Below are positions 41,709 to 49,480 of a stretch of 50,371 nt of DNA, in pieces (the first letter of the stretch is position 1; the number at the start of each line of letters is the position of its first letter). This DNA is from an uncultured Prevotella sp. Lineage in GTDB: Bacteria > Bacteroidota > Bacteroidia > Bacteroidales > Bacteroidaceae. A program made the position numbers and the translations under genes. The notes under the pieces are model-generated. The model was not told where the DNA came from. It made no database searches and was given only the letters and a program-made list of their open reading frames with translations. Location: contig ONKL01000024.1 in assembly GCA_900318395.1 (NCBI GenBank), forward strand, positions 1 to 50,371. Reading direction: 5' to 3'.

Positions 41709-42764
41709 CTACAGCACGGGCAGGATCCGCTCCCAAACGAGGTTAAGCTCGCCCTGCAGGTCGCCGTTGTCAGAGGTGATGGCGATAACGGCATTCTTGT
41801 CGGGCACGACGATGATGTACTGCCCTCGGGCACCATCGGCACGGAAACATCCGGGACGGCAGCGCCACATCTGGTAGCCGTAACCCTGCATCCAATCGCT
41901 GGTCTCCGGGGTCATGCCTTTAGCCGCTGCATCCTCCATGCGCGTGCCAGGATTGACGCTCTCCACCTGTTTCTTCGACATCTCTGCCACCCATTCGGCG
42001 GGGATAATCTGCTGACCGTTCCACTCACCATTCTGGAGCAGCAACTGGCCCATCTTCGCCAAGTCCTCGGTCTTCAGGTAGAGTCCCCAGCCACCGCAGT
42101 TGATGCCCTGCGGACTCTCCTCCCAACGCGGTTTGTCGATGTGGAGGGGCTGGAAGAGCCGGGCGTCGAGATAATCGACCACCTTCTGGCCAGTCACCTT
42201 CTGAACGATGGCTGAGAGCATATAGGTGCCGAGGCTGTTGTAGAGGTAGAATGTGCCAGGCTTGTGTACGACGGGCCAAGCCAGGAAGGCCTCAACCCAG
42301 TCTATCCCCTCGCCTCTTTGTCCATTGGGTTCTACATCGTGGCCGCACGTCATCGTCAGCAGGTCGCGCACCGTCATTGCCTTCAGACTGTCGCTCACCT
42401 CAGCGGGCAGTTTGTCAGGGAAGAATTCGATGACCTTGTCCGTCAGTGCCAGTTTCCCGTCGGCAATGGCGAGGCCTACAGCGGTGGCGGTAAATGTCTT
42501 GCTGACGGAGTGGAGCACATGGGGCACAGTGTCAACGCCCTCGCTCTGCCAGCGGCTGTAGATGACGCTGCCGTCGCGGACAATCATCACACTGTGGATG
42601 TCCATCGAGTCGGTGGCAGCCTGCTCGAAGAAGCCGTCCATGGCCTTGGCGACGCTGTCAGGGGTTTCAGTACGTGGCAGGTCGATAATCTCTGCCGTTT
42701 CCTTCACATTTTTACATGCCGTCAGTGTCATCAGCACGAGAGCGGCGAAAAAAATCTTTTTCAT
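41709..42764 (-). CDS. serine hydrolase, beta-lactamase family, lipoprotein
   Basis: A 351-residue lipoprotein: signal peptide with lipobox LTAC (Cys17), then a class-C beta-lactamase/penicillin-binding fold. The SxxK motif is SVSK (Ser86, Lys89) and the second motif is YNS (Tyr175-Ser177). The usual third motif (HxG/KTG) is not plain; the region near ADGARGQYIIVV takes its place. Such proteins are esterases, D-aminopeptidases or cell-wall enzymes and rarely confer resistance. It is the last gene of a minus-strand operon, 24 bases after the thioredoxin-like gene. Confidence 0.87.
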   Translation of the reverse strand: MKKIFFAALVLMTLTACKNVKETAEIIDLPRTETPDSVAKAMDGFFEQAATDSMDIHSVMIVRDGSVIYSRWQSEGVDTVPHVLHSVSKTFTATAVGLAIADGKLALTDKVIEFFPDKLPAEVSDSLKAMTVRDLLTMTCGHDVEPNGQRGEGIDWVEAFLAWPVVHKPGTFYLYNSLGTYMLSAIVQKVTGQKVVDYLDARLFQPLHIDKPRWEESPQGINCGGWGLYLKTEDLAKMGQLLLQNGEWNGQQIIPAEWVAEMSKKQVESVNPGTRMEDAAAKGMTPETSDWMQGYGYQMWRCRPGCFRADGARGQYIIVVPDKNAVIAITSDNGDLQGELNLVWERILPVL

Positions 42765-42788
42765 AACAAGTTGATTTGTGGTACTATA

Positions 42789-43292
42789 TCATTGCTTCAC
42801 TGCTTTTGGAGTCCAATTCTTGAAGAAACGCAGCACTTTCTCCTGGTTGTAGCCTTGTCCCTCTTCCAAGAAACTCGAATCCTGAATATGGATGACCCTA
42901 CCTTTTTCATCGAGTACCACAAACACCGGGAATCCGAAACGTGCAGGATTATTCAGGCGATTCAGCATTTGTTTTGCCAACTGCATCTTTTCCTCTCCCT
43001 CAGATTTCCGTGGATTGTAGTTCACATGGATATAGACAAAGCTCTCGTCAATGACATTGCTTATTGCGGTGTCACTCGTTATGAAGTCAGCAAACCGCAA
43101 GCACCAGGGACACCAGTTACCTCCCACCTGACAGATGACGAACTTTCCTTCAGACCTAGCTTTCACTAATGCCTGATCTATCTGTTCGATGGGGTTGATG
43201 TCCTCGTTATAGACCTTCTTCAAAACCGTCTGAGCGTTCAACGTCAAAGCAAGACATACACCCAACAATGACAATATAATCTTCTTTCTCAT
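42789..43292 (-). CDS. exported thioredoxin-like protein
   Basis: A 167-residue protein with a signal peptide (residues 1-20, LNA-Q) and a thioredoxin fold. The active site is CPWC (Cys61, Cys64), within [14 protein letters not shown], and the cis-proline strand is [17 protein letters not shown]. It belongs to the DUF255/thioredoxin_7-like group. It probably reduces or senses periplasmic disulfides. Its start overlaps the RidA stop as ATGA (43289-43292), implying coupled translation. Confidence 0.88.
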   Translation of the reverse strand: MRKKIILSLLGVCLALTLNAQTVLKKVYNEDINPIEQIDQALVKARSEGKFVICQVGGNWCPWCLRFADFITSDTAISNVIDESFVYIHVNYNPRKSEGEEKMQLAKQMLNRLNNPARFGFPVFVVLDEKGRVIHIQDSSFLEEGQGYNQEKVLRFFKNWTPKAVKQ

Positions 43293-43666
43293 ACGCCTGC
43301 TACTACTTCAATCTCAACCAATGCCCCTTTTGGCAAAGTCTTTACAGCAACGGCAGACCTTGCAGGATATGGCTCTGTGAAAAACTCTGCATAAACAGCG
43401 TTCATATCTGCAAAGTCGTTCATATCAGCCATGAATACTGTTGTTTTCACGACATTGCCCAATGTCAGACCTGCCTCTTCCAGAATCGCCTTCACATTGA
43501 GCAATGACTGGCGGGTTTGTTCCTTGATACCTCCCTCAACAAAACTTCCAGTAGCAGGGTCGATGGGAATCTGTCCTGAGGTATAGACAAGATTACCTAC
43601 TTGTATTGCCTGACTGTACGGTCCTATGGCCGCAGGTGCTTTTGATGTACTAATAACTTTTTTCAT
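43289..43666 (-). CDS. ridA: RidA family enamine/imine deaminase
   Basis: A 125-residue YjgF/YER057c/UK114 protein. RidA hydrolyses reactive 2-aminoacrylate and other enamines produced by PLP enzymes. Motifs: [23 protein letters not shown], the catalytic Arg103 in YPARSAVAV, and Glu118/Glu120 in LVEIEV. It lies directly after a PLP aminotransferase gene, 4 bases away, a natural partnership because that enzyme class is a source of such intermediates. ATG 43666 was chosen; the longer frame to 43756 runs through the aminotransferase end. Confidence 0.94.
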   Translation of the reverse strand: MKKVISTSKAPAAIGPYSQAIQVGNLVYTSGQIPIDPATGSFVEGGIKEQTRQSLLNVKAILEEAGLTLGNVVKTTVFMADMNDFADMNAVYAEFFTEPYPARSAVAVKTLPKGALVEIEVVAGV

Positions 43667-43670
43667 ATCT

Positions 43671-44846
43671 CTATTTCGTATTAAAATATTTCGCTTTTGC
43701 ATCCAACTCAGACAGACGGTCAAGCGCTGCACATAGTGTTTCGTCACGCTTGGCAAAGTGGAGCCGGATCAAGTGATTCACATCCTCTTTGAAGAAACAA
43801 CTGCCAGGCACAGCCCCTACCCCAACGTGCTCAGCCAGCCATTCGCAGAAAAGCAAGTCGTCTTTAACCCCATACTTGGAAACATCAAGTAAGACATAGT
43901 ATGCTCCTTGCGGATCTGTGAAATTCAGTCCGAACTGTCTTAACCCGTCGCAGAAGAGTTTCTTCATGTGAGTATAGTGAGCCTGCAACTCTTCGTAATA
44001 GTTGTCAGGAAAGCATAGTCCGACGGTTGCAGCCTCCATCAGTGGAGCAGCAGCACCCACTGTCAGAAAATCGTGCACCTTCTTTACACGATCGATGATT
44101 CTCTCCGGAGCAATGACATAGCCCAGACGCCAGCCAGTGATGCTGTAGGTCTTGGAGAGTGAACTGCAAGATATGGTACGCTCCCACATACCAGGTAGAG
44201 TCGAGATATATACATGCTTGTTAGGGGCATACACGATGTGCTCATATACTTCATCAGTTAGCACATAGCCATCGTATCTGATGACTATGTCAGCTATCTG
44301 ATCTAGTTCCTGTCGAGTGAAGACCTTGCCACATGGATTGGACGGGTTGCACAACACCAAAGCCTTAGCTCCCTGCTTGAATGCATCTTCAATCAAGTTC
44401 GCATCAAACGAGAATGTCGGTGGAACAAGAGGAATATATACGGGCTCTGCTCCAGAAAGAATCGTATCGGCAGTATAATTCTCATAAAATGGTGAGAAGA
44501 TAGCGACTTTGTCACCAGAATTAACCACAGTCATCATCGCAGCCATCATGGCCTCAGTCGAGCCACAAGTTACGACAATGTTCTTGTCAGCATCTATAGG
44601 AAGTCCTGTCCAACGGCTCTGTTTCTTGGCCAAAGCCGCACGAAAGTTCTGCGCTCCCCAGGTAATCGCATATTGATGTGGGCCAGAATGTGCGATCTCT
44701 GACAGCCGATCCGTAATTTCTTGCGGCGGGTCAAAATCGGGGAAGCCTTGTGACAAATTGATTGCCTCATAGCGATTGCAGATGCGAGTCATGCGTCGGA
44801 TGACGGAATCTGTGAAGCCCGCTGTTCTAATTGATAGTGGTCTCAT
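43671..44846 (-). CDS. PLP-dependent aminotransferase, class I/II (fold type I)
   Basis: A 391-residue cytoplasmic enzyme. Motifs: [24 protein letters not shown] (PLP phosphate contacts), CNPSNPCGK, the DEVYEH acidic residue and the Schiff-base lysine Lys232 in [15 protein letters not shown], plus the substrate-carboxylate Arg near the end (HLIRLHFAK). It is closest in style to kynurenine/glutamine or methionine aminotransferases; the amino donor is not readable. ATG 44846 overlaps the flavin-reductase stop as ATGA; an ATG at 44855 is possible. A PheC-like gene on the opposite side makes phenylpyruvate, a likely aminotransferase substrate, but the link is an inference. Confidence 0.9.
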   Translation of the reverse strand: MRPLSIRTAGFTDSVIRRMTRICNRYEAINLSQGFPDFDPPQEITDRLSEIAHSGPHQYAITWGAQNFRAALAKKQSRWTGLPIDADKNIVVTCGSTEAMMAAMMTVVNSGDKVAIFSPFYENYTADTILSGAEPVYIPLVPPTFSFDANLIEDAFKQGAKALVLCNPSNPCGKVFTRQELDQIADIVIRYDGYVLTDEVYEHIVYAPNKHVYISTLPGMWERTISCSSLSKTYSITGWRLGYVIAPERIIDRVKKVHDFLTVGAAAPLMEAATVGLCFPDNYYEELQAHYTHMKKLFCDGLRQFGLNFTDPQGAYYVLLDVSKYGVKDDLLFCEWLAEHVGVGAVPGSCFFKEDVNHLIRLHFAKRDETLCAALDRLSELDAKAKYFNTK

Positions 44847-45430
44847 TTCTTCCAAGCATTAACAACTTCACCGATATACATTGAGTGAATACCCGCTGGG
44901 AAGTTAGCGTACATCTTCTTGGGCGCATCACTTTTAAAATACTGAGGCTCAAATGGTGCGGCATACATGATCTTGCACTCTATCACCATCGCTGCCTCAG
45001 TATAATAAGGTGTCCCATTGGCAGTGTACGCAGTATGAAGCCCAAGAGCCTGAGCCTTATCTTCGTCGCGTCCGCTCTTAGTACCCATGTAGTTAAGGAC
45101 TTTACTGTTCTCTACGTCAAAGGCCATTACGGTAAAGTATTCGGTTTTGTCCAAGAACTCTTTAGTGTAGCGTTTCTCAGCCACATACACAGTCAAGGCA
45201 GTTCGTCCCCAGAGTGTTCCAATGCCACCCCAACCGATGGTCATAGCATTGCTTTTCTCCTTGTCGCCAGCCGCCAGCAGCTCGGCATCGTGGAACCATT
45301 GGAAACCGTTCTCCGTGAAGTCCTCCCTCACGTTGAACTTCTTAAAACCATTCTCTTCCTGAGCAAAAGCCGGAAGAGTACTTAGCAGGAATACTGCCAA
45401 TAATGATGTGAAAATTGCTTTTTTCTTCAT
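44843..45430 (-). CDS. exported flavin-reductase-like protein
   Basis: A 195-residue protein of the flavin reductase-like split-barrel family (FMN-binding): GFQWFHDAELLAAGDKEKSNAMTIGWGGIGTLWGRTALTVYV is the typical entry, followed by FLDKTEYFTVMAF, and near the C-terminus IHSMYIGEVVNAW. Unusually it has a clear signal peptide (residues 1-23, PAFA-Q), while this family is normally cytoplasmic. It heads a five-gene minus-strand operon with an aminotransferase, RidA, an exported thioredoxin-like protein and a lipoprotein hydrolase. Three of the five are exported, which suggests an envelope redox function. The promoter lies in the 125-base repeat. Confidence 0.85.
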   Translation of the reverse strand: MKKKAIFTSLLAVFLLSTLPAFAQEENGFKKFNVREDFTENGFQWFHDAELLAAGDKEKSNAMTIGWGGIGTLWGRTALTVYVAEKRYTKEFLDKTEYFTVMAFDVENSKVLNYMGTKSGRDEDKAQALGLHTAYTANGTPYYTEAAMVIECKIMYAAPFEPQYFKSDAPKKMYANFPAGIHSMYIGEVVNAWKK

Positions 45431-45455
45431 AACCTTTATATTTTATCTAGTTCAT

Positions 45456-45580
45456 ACATGCTTGAATAATTGGTCGAGTTGTGACAAGAATCAACACTTG
45501 TTAATATTGAGTGCAAAAATACGAAAAAGTGGGGAATTATCCGTAACTTAGTCAATAGTTTTAATAAGTTTTGTGATATG
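45456..45580. repeat. 125-bp divergent promoter repeat, copy A
   Basis: This segment aligns without gaps to 48861-48985 (13 differences by eye, about 90% identity), in the same orientation, and both copies end with an ATG. The minus strand carries -7 box TATTTTTG (45514-45521) for the flavin-reductase operon. The rightward box is degraded to TAACTTAG here, whereas copy B has an intact TACCTTTG. Confidence 0.88.
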
Positions 45581-45885
45581 AAGAAAGTTCTGATAGCTTT
45601 CGTTGTCATCATATCAATGACACAGCAGACAGTGACCAGCCCATTTTGCGACACTGACACCGCCATCGCTCGGCTTTTGTCACATATTGAAATCCCTGAC
45701 GCAACAAACGAAATTGAAAAACACAAGATTCTTTGTTTTGCTCGAATTTTCGCCATATTTTTACATCCGCAAAGACAGGCTACACCTCAGCAATCTAAAG
45801 CGAGCTTTGATTCATTCGGTTTGCACTTTCATTGCATCGTCAAAAGAAAAGAACGGAATTGTAAAATCATTATAAAAATAGAGTT
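45578..45885 (+). other. decayed region after copy A; doubtful ORF
   Basis: A 103-codon frame (45578-45889) starts at the ATG of the repeat, with a signal-like N-terminus (MKKVLIAFVVIISMTQQTVTS). The rest has no recognisable motif, uneven composition and a degraded promoter. I regard it as a relic or a chance frame. The stretch before the MATE fragment contains nothing else I recognise. Confidence 0.3.
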
Positions 45886-46218
45886 ATGAAAGCAGAACAT
45901 ATCAGAAAACCGTATCTTGCATACGCAGAGTTGACAACCTTTATCATTGCCAGCGTTTGTAATTCGCTCATCCTGCAGGCCAATATCTTCATCGACGCTG
46001 TGATCGTGGGCAATTACGTCAGCACCGATGCGATGGCCGTCATCAACCTGTTTGCTCCGCTCCTCATCTTGGTAACGATGGTCCCCATGCTGCTGGCAGA
46101 GGGATCGATGGTGGCTGGTTCACGCGCTTTTGGCGAGCAAGACTACCCGCAGGTGAATCGCACGTTCATGGTTAATCTGGCAGGTGGTCTGCGTTTTAAT
46201 TCGGTACATAATTACTAA
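45886..46218 (+). pseudogene. truncated MATE-family efflux transporter
   Basis: A 110-residue frame. The first ~100 residues match the start of MATE multidrug/Na+ antiporters: YAELTTFIIASVCNSLILQANIFIDAVIVGNYVSTDAMAVINL and APLLILVTMVPMLLAEGSMVAGSRAFGEQDY. MATE proteins have about 440 residues and 12 helices; this has two to three. The sequence changes character at VNLAGG and stops after a non-homologous tail (LRFNSVHNY). The 3' three quarters of the gene are absent from the window, so this is a deletion stub. Confidence 0.82.
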
Positions 46219-46288
46219 AAATCGGTTTAAATCTGCCATTTTGCAAGTGAATGTATGTTATTTCGGCAATTTTCAAATAAAAATTGAG

Positions 46289-46296
46289 TAATTTTG
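46289..46296 (+). promoter_or_regulatory. -7 box of the PheC-like gene
   Basis: TAATTTTG matches the consensus and lies 29 bases before the ATG at 46326. It supports that start rather than the earlier in-frame codon at 46284. No good -33 box is visible. Confidence 0.55.
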
Positions 46297-46325
46297 TAGC
46301 CGATTTCAAATACAGTACAGAAACA

Positions 46326-47213
46326 ATGATAAGATTGGAAAGATTAAAGACCTGGTTTCTGATAGCAGTCCTGACCATTAGCGGCGCTCGACCTTTGGTC
46401 GCTTTGCCCCTGCAAAGAACGGCCAGTTTTGCCTCATGCTCTTCAAATGAGGACAACGCTACAGAGCAGAGCGACATAACAACTATTGGCGATAAGGTAG
46501 CAGAGATTCTGGATCGAGGCACAATCCTCTTCGGTACTACTGGTGACTACAGACCGTTATCATTCTGTGAACCCGATGGAACATATTGGGGCTTTGGTAT
46601 TGATGTCGCAAACGAAATAGCAAAAAGATTAGGAGTAGATATAGAATTCAAAAAGACTTCATGGCCAACATTGACAGCCGACGTACTTACAGAGCCTCAG
46701 ATATTCGACCTTGCCATTGGTGGGATTACTATAACAGATACCAGACGGGAAACGATGCTAATGAGCGACGGCTATCTGGCTAACGGCAAGACCATCCTTT
46801 GCAGGGCTTCGGAGGCAGACCGCTACAAGTCATTGGCCGACATAGACAAGCCCGAAGTGACTGTAATGGTGAATCCTGGTGGACTGAATGAAAAGTTTGC
46901 CAACGAAAACCTGACTCACGCAAATATAGTCGTTTACCAAAAGAATGAGGAAATACCAACACTTGTAGCCGAAGGTGCAGCCGACGTGATGATAACGGAA
47001 ATTACAGAGGCTCCCTATTATGTACAGACTGACACCCGACTTGCTGCCCCACAATTGAACGCTCCATTTACTCATGGTGAAATTGGTGTCCTCATGCAGA
47101 AGGGACAGGAGGATCTTTTGCAGATAGTTAACAATGTCATCTGTAAGATGAAGTCCGACGGCTCTCTTCGGAAACTGCATGAGAAGTACGGGCTAGTATA
47201 TGCCTACGAATAA
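46326..47213 (+). CDS. pheC: PheC-like cyclohexadienyl dehydratase / family 3 solute-binding protein
   Basis: A 295-residue exported protein of the SBP_bac_3 fold. Motifs match PheC (cyclohexadienyl dehydratase, which converts prephenate or arogenate to phenylpyruvate or phenylalanine): GTTGDYRPLSF, TSWPTLTADV, FDLAIGGITITDTR, VNPGGLNEKFANENL and VMITEITEA, where a Glu is expected in the active site. Some relatives are simple amino-acid-binding proteins, but the VNPGGxNEKFA line favours the dehydratase. The N-terminus is odd: hydrophobic core, then an inserted-looking stretch (ARPLVALPLQRTA), then a lipobox-like FASC. The stretch is encoded by two small DNA palindromes. Downstream DUF4250 begins after 16 bases. 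Confidence 0.72.
   Translation: MIRLERLKTWFLIAVLTISGARPLVALPLQRTASFASCSSNEDNATEQSDITTIGDKVAEILDRGTILFGTTGDYRPLSFCEPDGTYWGFGIDVANEIAKRLGVDIEFKKTSWPTLTADVLTEPQIFDLAIGGITITDTRRETMLMSDGYLANGKTILCRASEADRYKSLADIDKPEVTVMVNPGGLNEKFANENLTHANIVVYQKNEEIPTLVAEGAADVMITEITEAPYYVQTDTRLAAPQLNAPFTHGEIGVLMQKGQEDLLQIVNNVICKMKSDGSLRKLHEKYGLVYAYE
46389..46417. repeat. two adjacent palindromes inside the PheC-like signal sequence
   Basis: CGACCTTTGGTCG (46389-46401) and CTTTGCCCCTGCAAAG (46402-46417) are perfect hairpins placed end to end in the coding region for residues 22-31. They interrupt an otherwise normal lipoprotein signal, suggesting an in-frame insertion of a palindromic repeat element. Confidence 0.6.
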
Positions 47214-47229
47214 AAAGAGATAATAATTG

Positions 47230-47436
47230 ATGGACTACCTGCCTAAAGACCCTGCAATACTGGTTTCGAGCGTCAACATGCTTCTGAGGGATGAAGAGTT
47301 CGACACGTTGGAATCGTTGTGCTATAACTTTGGAACAGAACCAAAGGATATAAAGAATTATCTATACGGACATGGATTCGTTTACAGCGACAAGCAAAAA
47401 CAGTTCCGTCCGATAGGCTATGACAAAAACAAATGA
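47230..47436 (+). CDS. DUF4250-family protein
   Basis: A 68-residue protein that begins MDYLPKDPAIL, then MLLRDEEFDTLESLCYNF and IKNYLYGHGFVYSDKQKQFRP. This is the DUF4250 family, widespread and uncharacterised, probably a small helical regulator. It lies 16 bases after the PheC-like gene and overlaps the next gene as ATGA. Its first 11 codons recur, with a promoter, at the start of the GNAT gene (48983). Confidence 0.85.
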   Translation: MDYLPKDPAILVSSVNMLLRDEEFDTLESLCYNFGTEPKDIKNYLYGHGFVYSDKQKQFRPIGYDKNK

Positions 47437-47711
47437 TAACGAAAGACAGTATAGAGACAGCTTACAGTTTCCTGCATCAGAAACAGAGGATCTATGTTCA
47501 TTCGACGCTTGACTGGCAGAAAGATGACATTGAGATTGCCATTGCCTCGTTTGCAGATGAAATGAACCAGGAACTACTTGATGTCATTTCTGGTGACAGA
47601 GCTGACTTCCTAAGAGACCACAAAAGGTTTAAAGAGGACATCACCAAGGCTGTTCTTTCTTTGGAAAGCGTTCTTGAAGGCCGAGCGGAGATACTGGATA
47701 ATATGCTATAA
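47433..47711 (+). CDS. conserved hypothetical protein linked to DUF4250
   Basis: A 92-residue, acidic and helical protein without signal peptide or membrane segment (MITKDSIETAYSFLHQKQRIYVHSTLDWQKDDIE...). It overlaps DUF4250 as ATGA (47433-47436), so the two are translationally coupled and may act together. No family recognised. Confidence 0.75.
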   Translation: MITKDSIETAYSFLHQKQRIYVHSTLDWQKDDIEIAIASFADEMNQELLDVISGDRADFLRDHKRFKEDITKAVLSLESVLEGRAEILDNML

Positions 47712-47729
47712 CAATGACAATTATAGAAG

Positions 47730-48032
47730 TCAGTCATAGTATTCAATTTGCAGTTCCTGGCTGACATCAAACTCACGGTCATCATCATAGAAATAAACCA
47801 ATTGGAGACCACGATACACTGATGGAACCTTCAGGACTTCCAACAGATGCCACTTGGGTTTACCGAAGTCATACGATGAGCGGTCAAGAACGATTCTGTT
47901 CGATGTATAATCGAAATGATAGTAGCCACCACCTAAACATGAATCACCTGGCTTCAACAGGTCTTTATGTTGATTAACCATGCCAAGGCGAAAATAGCCA
48001 TCCATTGTTATTATAATCTTCGGTAATGTCAT
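47730..48032 (-). CDS. conserved hypothetical protein, 100 residues
   Basis: A soluble, aromatic-rich, beta-leaning protein (MTLPKIIITMDGYFRLGMVNQHKDLL, GGGYYHFDYTSNRIVLDRSSYDFGKPKWHLLEVLKVP, ending QIEYYD). I recall similar small Bacteroidota proteins of unknown function. It is 47 bases downstream of the cyclophilin gene, on the same strand, and may be its operon partner; it is convergent with the DUF4250 pair. Confidence 0.75.
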   Translation of the reverse strand: MTLPKIIITMDGYFRLGMVNQHKDLLKPGDSCLGGGYYHFDYTSNRIVLDRSSYDFGKPKWHLLEVLKVPSVYRGLQLVYFYDDDREFDVSQELQIEYYD

Positions 48033-48079
48033 ATCTAAAAAATAGCTTTATAATATGTTTCAGTCCAACTTCCAACATA

Positions 48080-48808
48080 TTATTCAATAACTATCATTCT
48101 CATTTCGATGTCATCAACAGGTCTATCAGCACGTCCAGTAGCAGATCCTTGAATCATTTCAACCACGTCGAGGCCTTCTTCTACCTCACCAAATACAGTG
48201 TATTGGCCGTCAAGATGGGGTGTACCGCCAATAGTAGAGTATATCTTCAACTGGTCGTCGGTTAATCCTGATTTTCCCACTTTGTTTTCTGCTTCAGCAG
48301 CAAGTTTATCTTGAAGTTCCTGAAGCCCCTCACGATTCCTGTCACGACGCATCTGCATAATCTCAGCACGATGTTCGGCAGCAAGCGAATTAAACGTATC
48401 TTGAACTTTCTGCATCCTCAACTGCTTGGAGAACTGACGAAGCTGACCTTCATTATACACCTGACCCCAGACAATATAAAATTGAGAGCCACTACTGCGA
48501 CGCTCTGGATTAACTTCGTCACCCTGTCTTGCAGCAGCCAAAGCACCACGTTTATGGAAGAGTCCGTCCTTGATTTCTGCCTCAAGCGTATAGTCCGGAC
48601 CTCCTACACCAAGCATCTTTCCTGCAGGTGCGCCCTTAGAATCAGGATCGCCACCCTGAATCATAAAGTCCTTTATCACTCGATGGAACAGAGTGCCGTC
48701 ATAATAACCCTCCTTTGCCAGTTTAAGGAAGTTGTCACGATGGATGGGAGTCTCATCATATAGGCGAACTACAATGTCGCCAAGCATTGTTTGAATCTTT
48801 ACTTTCAT
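48080..48808 (-). CDS. cyclophilin-type peptidyl-prolyl cis-trans isomerase
   Basis: A 242-residue cytoplasmic cyclophilin that speeds proline isomerisation. Motifs: GDIVVRLYDETPIHRDNFLKLAKEGYYDGTLFHRVIKDFMIQGGDP, SGSQFYIVWGQ and HLDGQYTVFGEVEEGLDVVE. Between the QFYIV and LDG motifs there is an inserted charged helical segment (about residues 115-190), longer than in a minimal 160-residue enzyme; this insert is seen in some Bacteroidota forms. Its -7 box (TACTTTTG, 48919-48926 minus strand) is in the 125-base repeat copy B. Its final codons recur as a relic at 37.79 kb. Confidence 0.92.
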   Translation of the reverse strand: MKVKIQTMLGDIVVRLYDETPIHRDNFLKLAKEGYYDGTLFHRVIKDFMIQGGDPDSKGAPAGKMLGVGGPDYTLEAEIKDGLFHKRGALAAARQGDEVNPERRSSGSQFYIVWGQVYNEGQLRQFSKQLRMQKVQDTFNSLAAEHRAEIMQMRRDRNREGLQELQDKLAAEAENKVGKSGLTDDQLKIYSTIGGTPHLDGQYTVFGEVEEGLDVVEMIQGSATGRADRPVDDIEMRMIVIE

Positions 48809-48860
48809 TTTTCAGCCTTAATTCATAAAGTATTGGAAATTCTTGGAGCAGCGAGAACCA

Positions 48861-48985
48861 ACATGGTTGCATGATTGGTCGAGTCGTGACAAGAATCAAC
48901 ATTTGTTAATTGTGAGTGCAAAAGTACAAAAAAGTGGGGAATTATCCATACCTTTGTCAATAGTTTTAATAAGTTTTGTGAAATG
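48861..48985. repeat. 125-bp divergent promoter repeat, copy B
   Basis: Ungapped match to 45456-45580. The leftward -7 box TACTTTTG (48919-48926) serves the cyclophilin gene and the rightward TACCTTTG (48949-48956) serves the GNAT gene, whose ATG ends the repeat. In both copies the leftward gene is intact and the rightward side is rearranged. Confidence 0.88.
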
Positions 48986-49480
48986 GATTTCTTACCGAAA
49001 GACCCTGCAATACTAGAGATACGCAAGGCTGAACGCCAAGATGTACCGTTGCTGCTGGAGTTCATCAAGGGCATAGCCCGATATGCAAAAATGGAGGACG
49101 AGGTGATTGCCTCGCCGGATGTTCTGGAGCGAGAAATGTTCGACGAGCACAGGGCAGAGGCCGTGTTTGCCGTTGTGGATGGTCGTGAGGTTGGTTTTGC
49201 GCTTTACTTCTACAACTTCTCAACATTCATCGGACATTCAGGACTGTATCTTGAAGACTTGTTTGTCTGGCCGGAAGATCGAGGCAAAGGCTACGGAAAG
49301 ACCTTGCTACTGCATCTGGCCAAGATAGCACGAGAGCACCATTGCGGAAGAATGGAGTGGATGAGTCTCGACTGGAATAAGCCCTGCAATGACTTCTATC
49401 GCTCACTCGGTGCTGTTCCTATAGACGATTGTACGGTGTATCGATTGGATGTTACTGCATTAGAACGATTATCGAAATGA
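48983..49480 (+). CDS. GNAT N-acetyltransferase with borrowed N-terminus
   Basis: A 165-residue GNAT of the diamine-acetyltransferase-like type: IRKAERQDVPLLLEFIKGIARYAKMED, AEAVFAVVDGREVGFALYFYNFSTFIGHSGLYLEDLFVWPEDRGKGYGKTLL (acetyl-CoA motif RGKGYGK), and LDWNKPCNDFYRSLGA. Relatives normally begin near EIRKAE. Here the preceding 11 residues, MDFLPKDPAIL, match the start of DUF4250 (MDYLPKDPAIL at 47230), including a 17-base identical DNA run. The gene therefore appears to have gained the promoter, start codon and first codons of a DUF4250-type gene. Activity is expected to be unaffected, because the addition precedes the fold. Confidence 0.88.
   Translation: MDFLPKDPAILEIRKAERQDVPLLLEFIKGIARYAKMEDEVIASPDVLEREMFDEHRAEAVFAVVDGREVGFALYFYNFSTFIGHSGLYLEDLFVWPEDRGKGYGKTLLLHLAKIAREHHCGRMEWMSLDWNKPCNDFYRSLGAVPIDDCTVYRLDVTALERLSK

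Noticed and set aside
41709-42764. Serine hydrolase as an antibiotic-resistance beta-lactamase
   Set aside because: It has SxxK and YxN motifs but no plain KTG motif and sits in a redox/amino-acid operon; most such lipoproteins are esterases or peptidases.
42264-43169. Plus-strand open frame of 301 codons
   Set aside because: It runs across two well-supported minus-strand genes (serine hydrolase and thioredoxin-like) and their gap, without motifs.
45436-45756. 106-codon minus-strand frame over repeat copy A
   Set aside because: It covers the promoter of the flavin-reductase operon and has no motif; a similar frame occurs at 48823-49074 only because the DNA repeat is shared.
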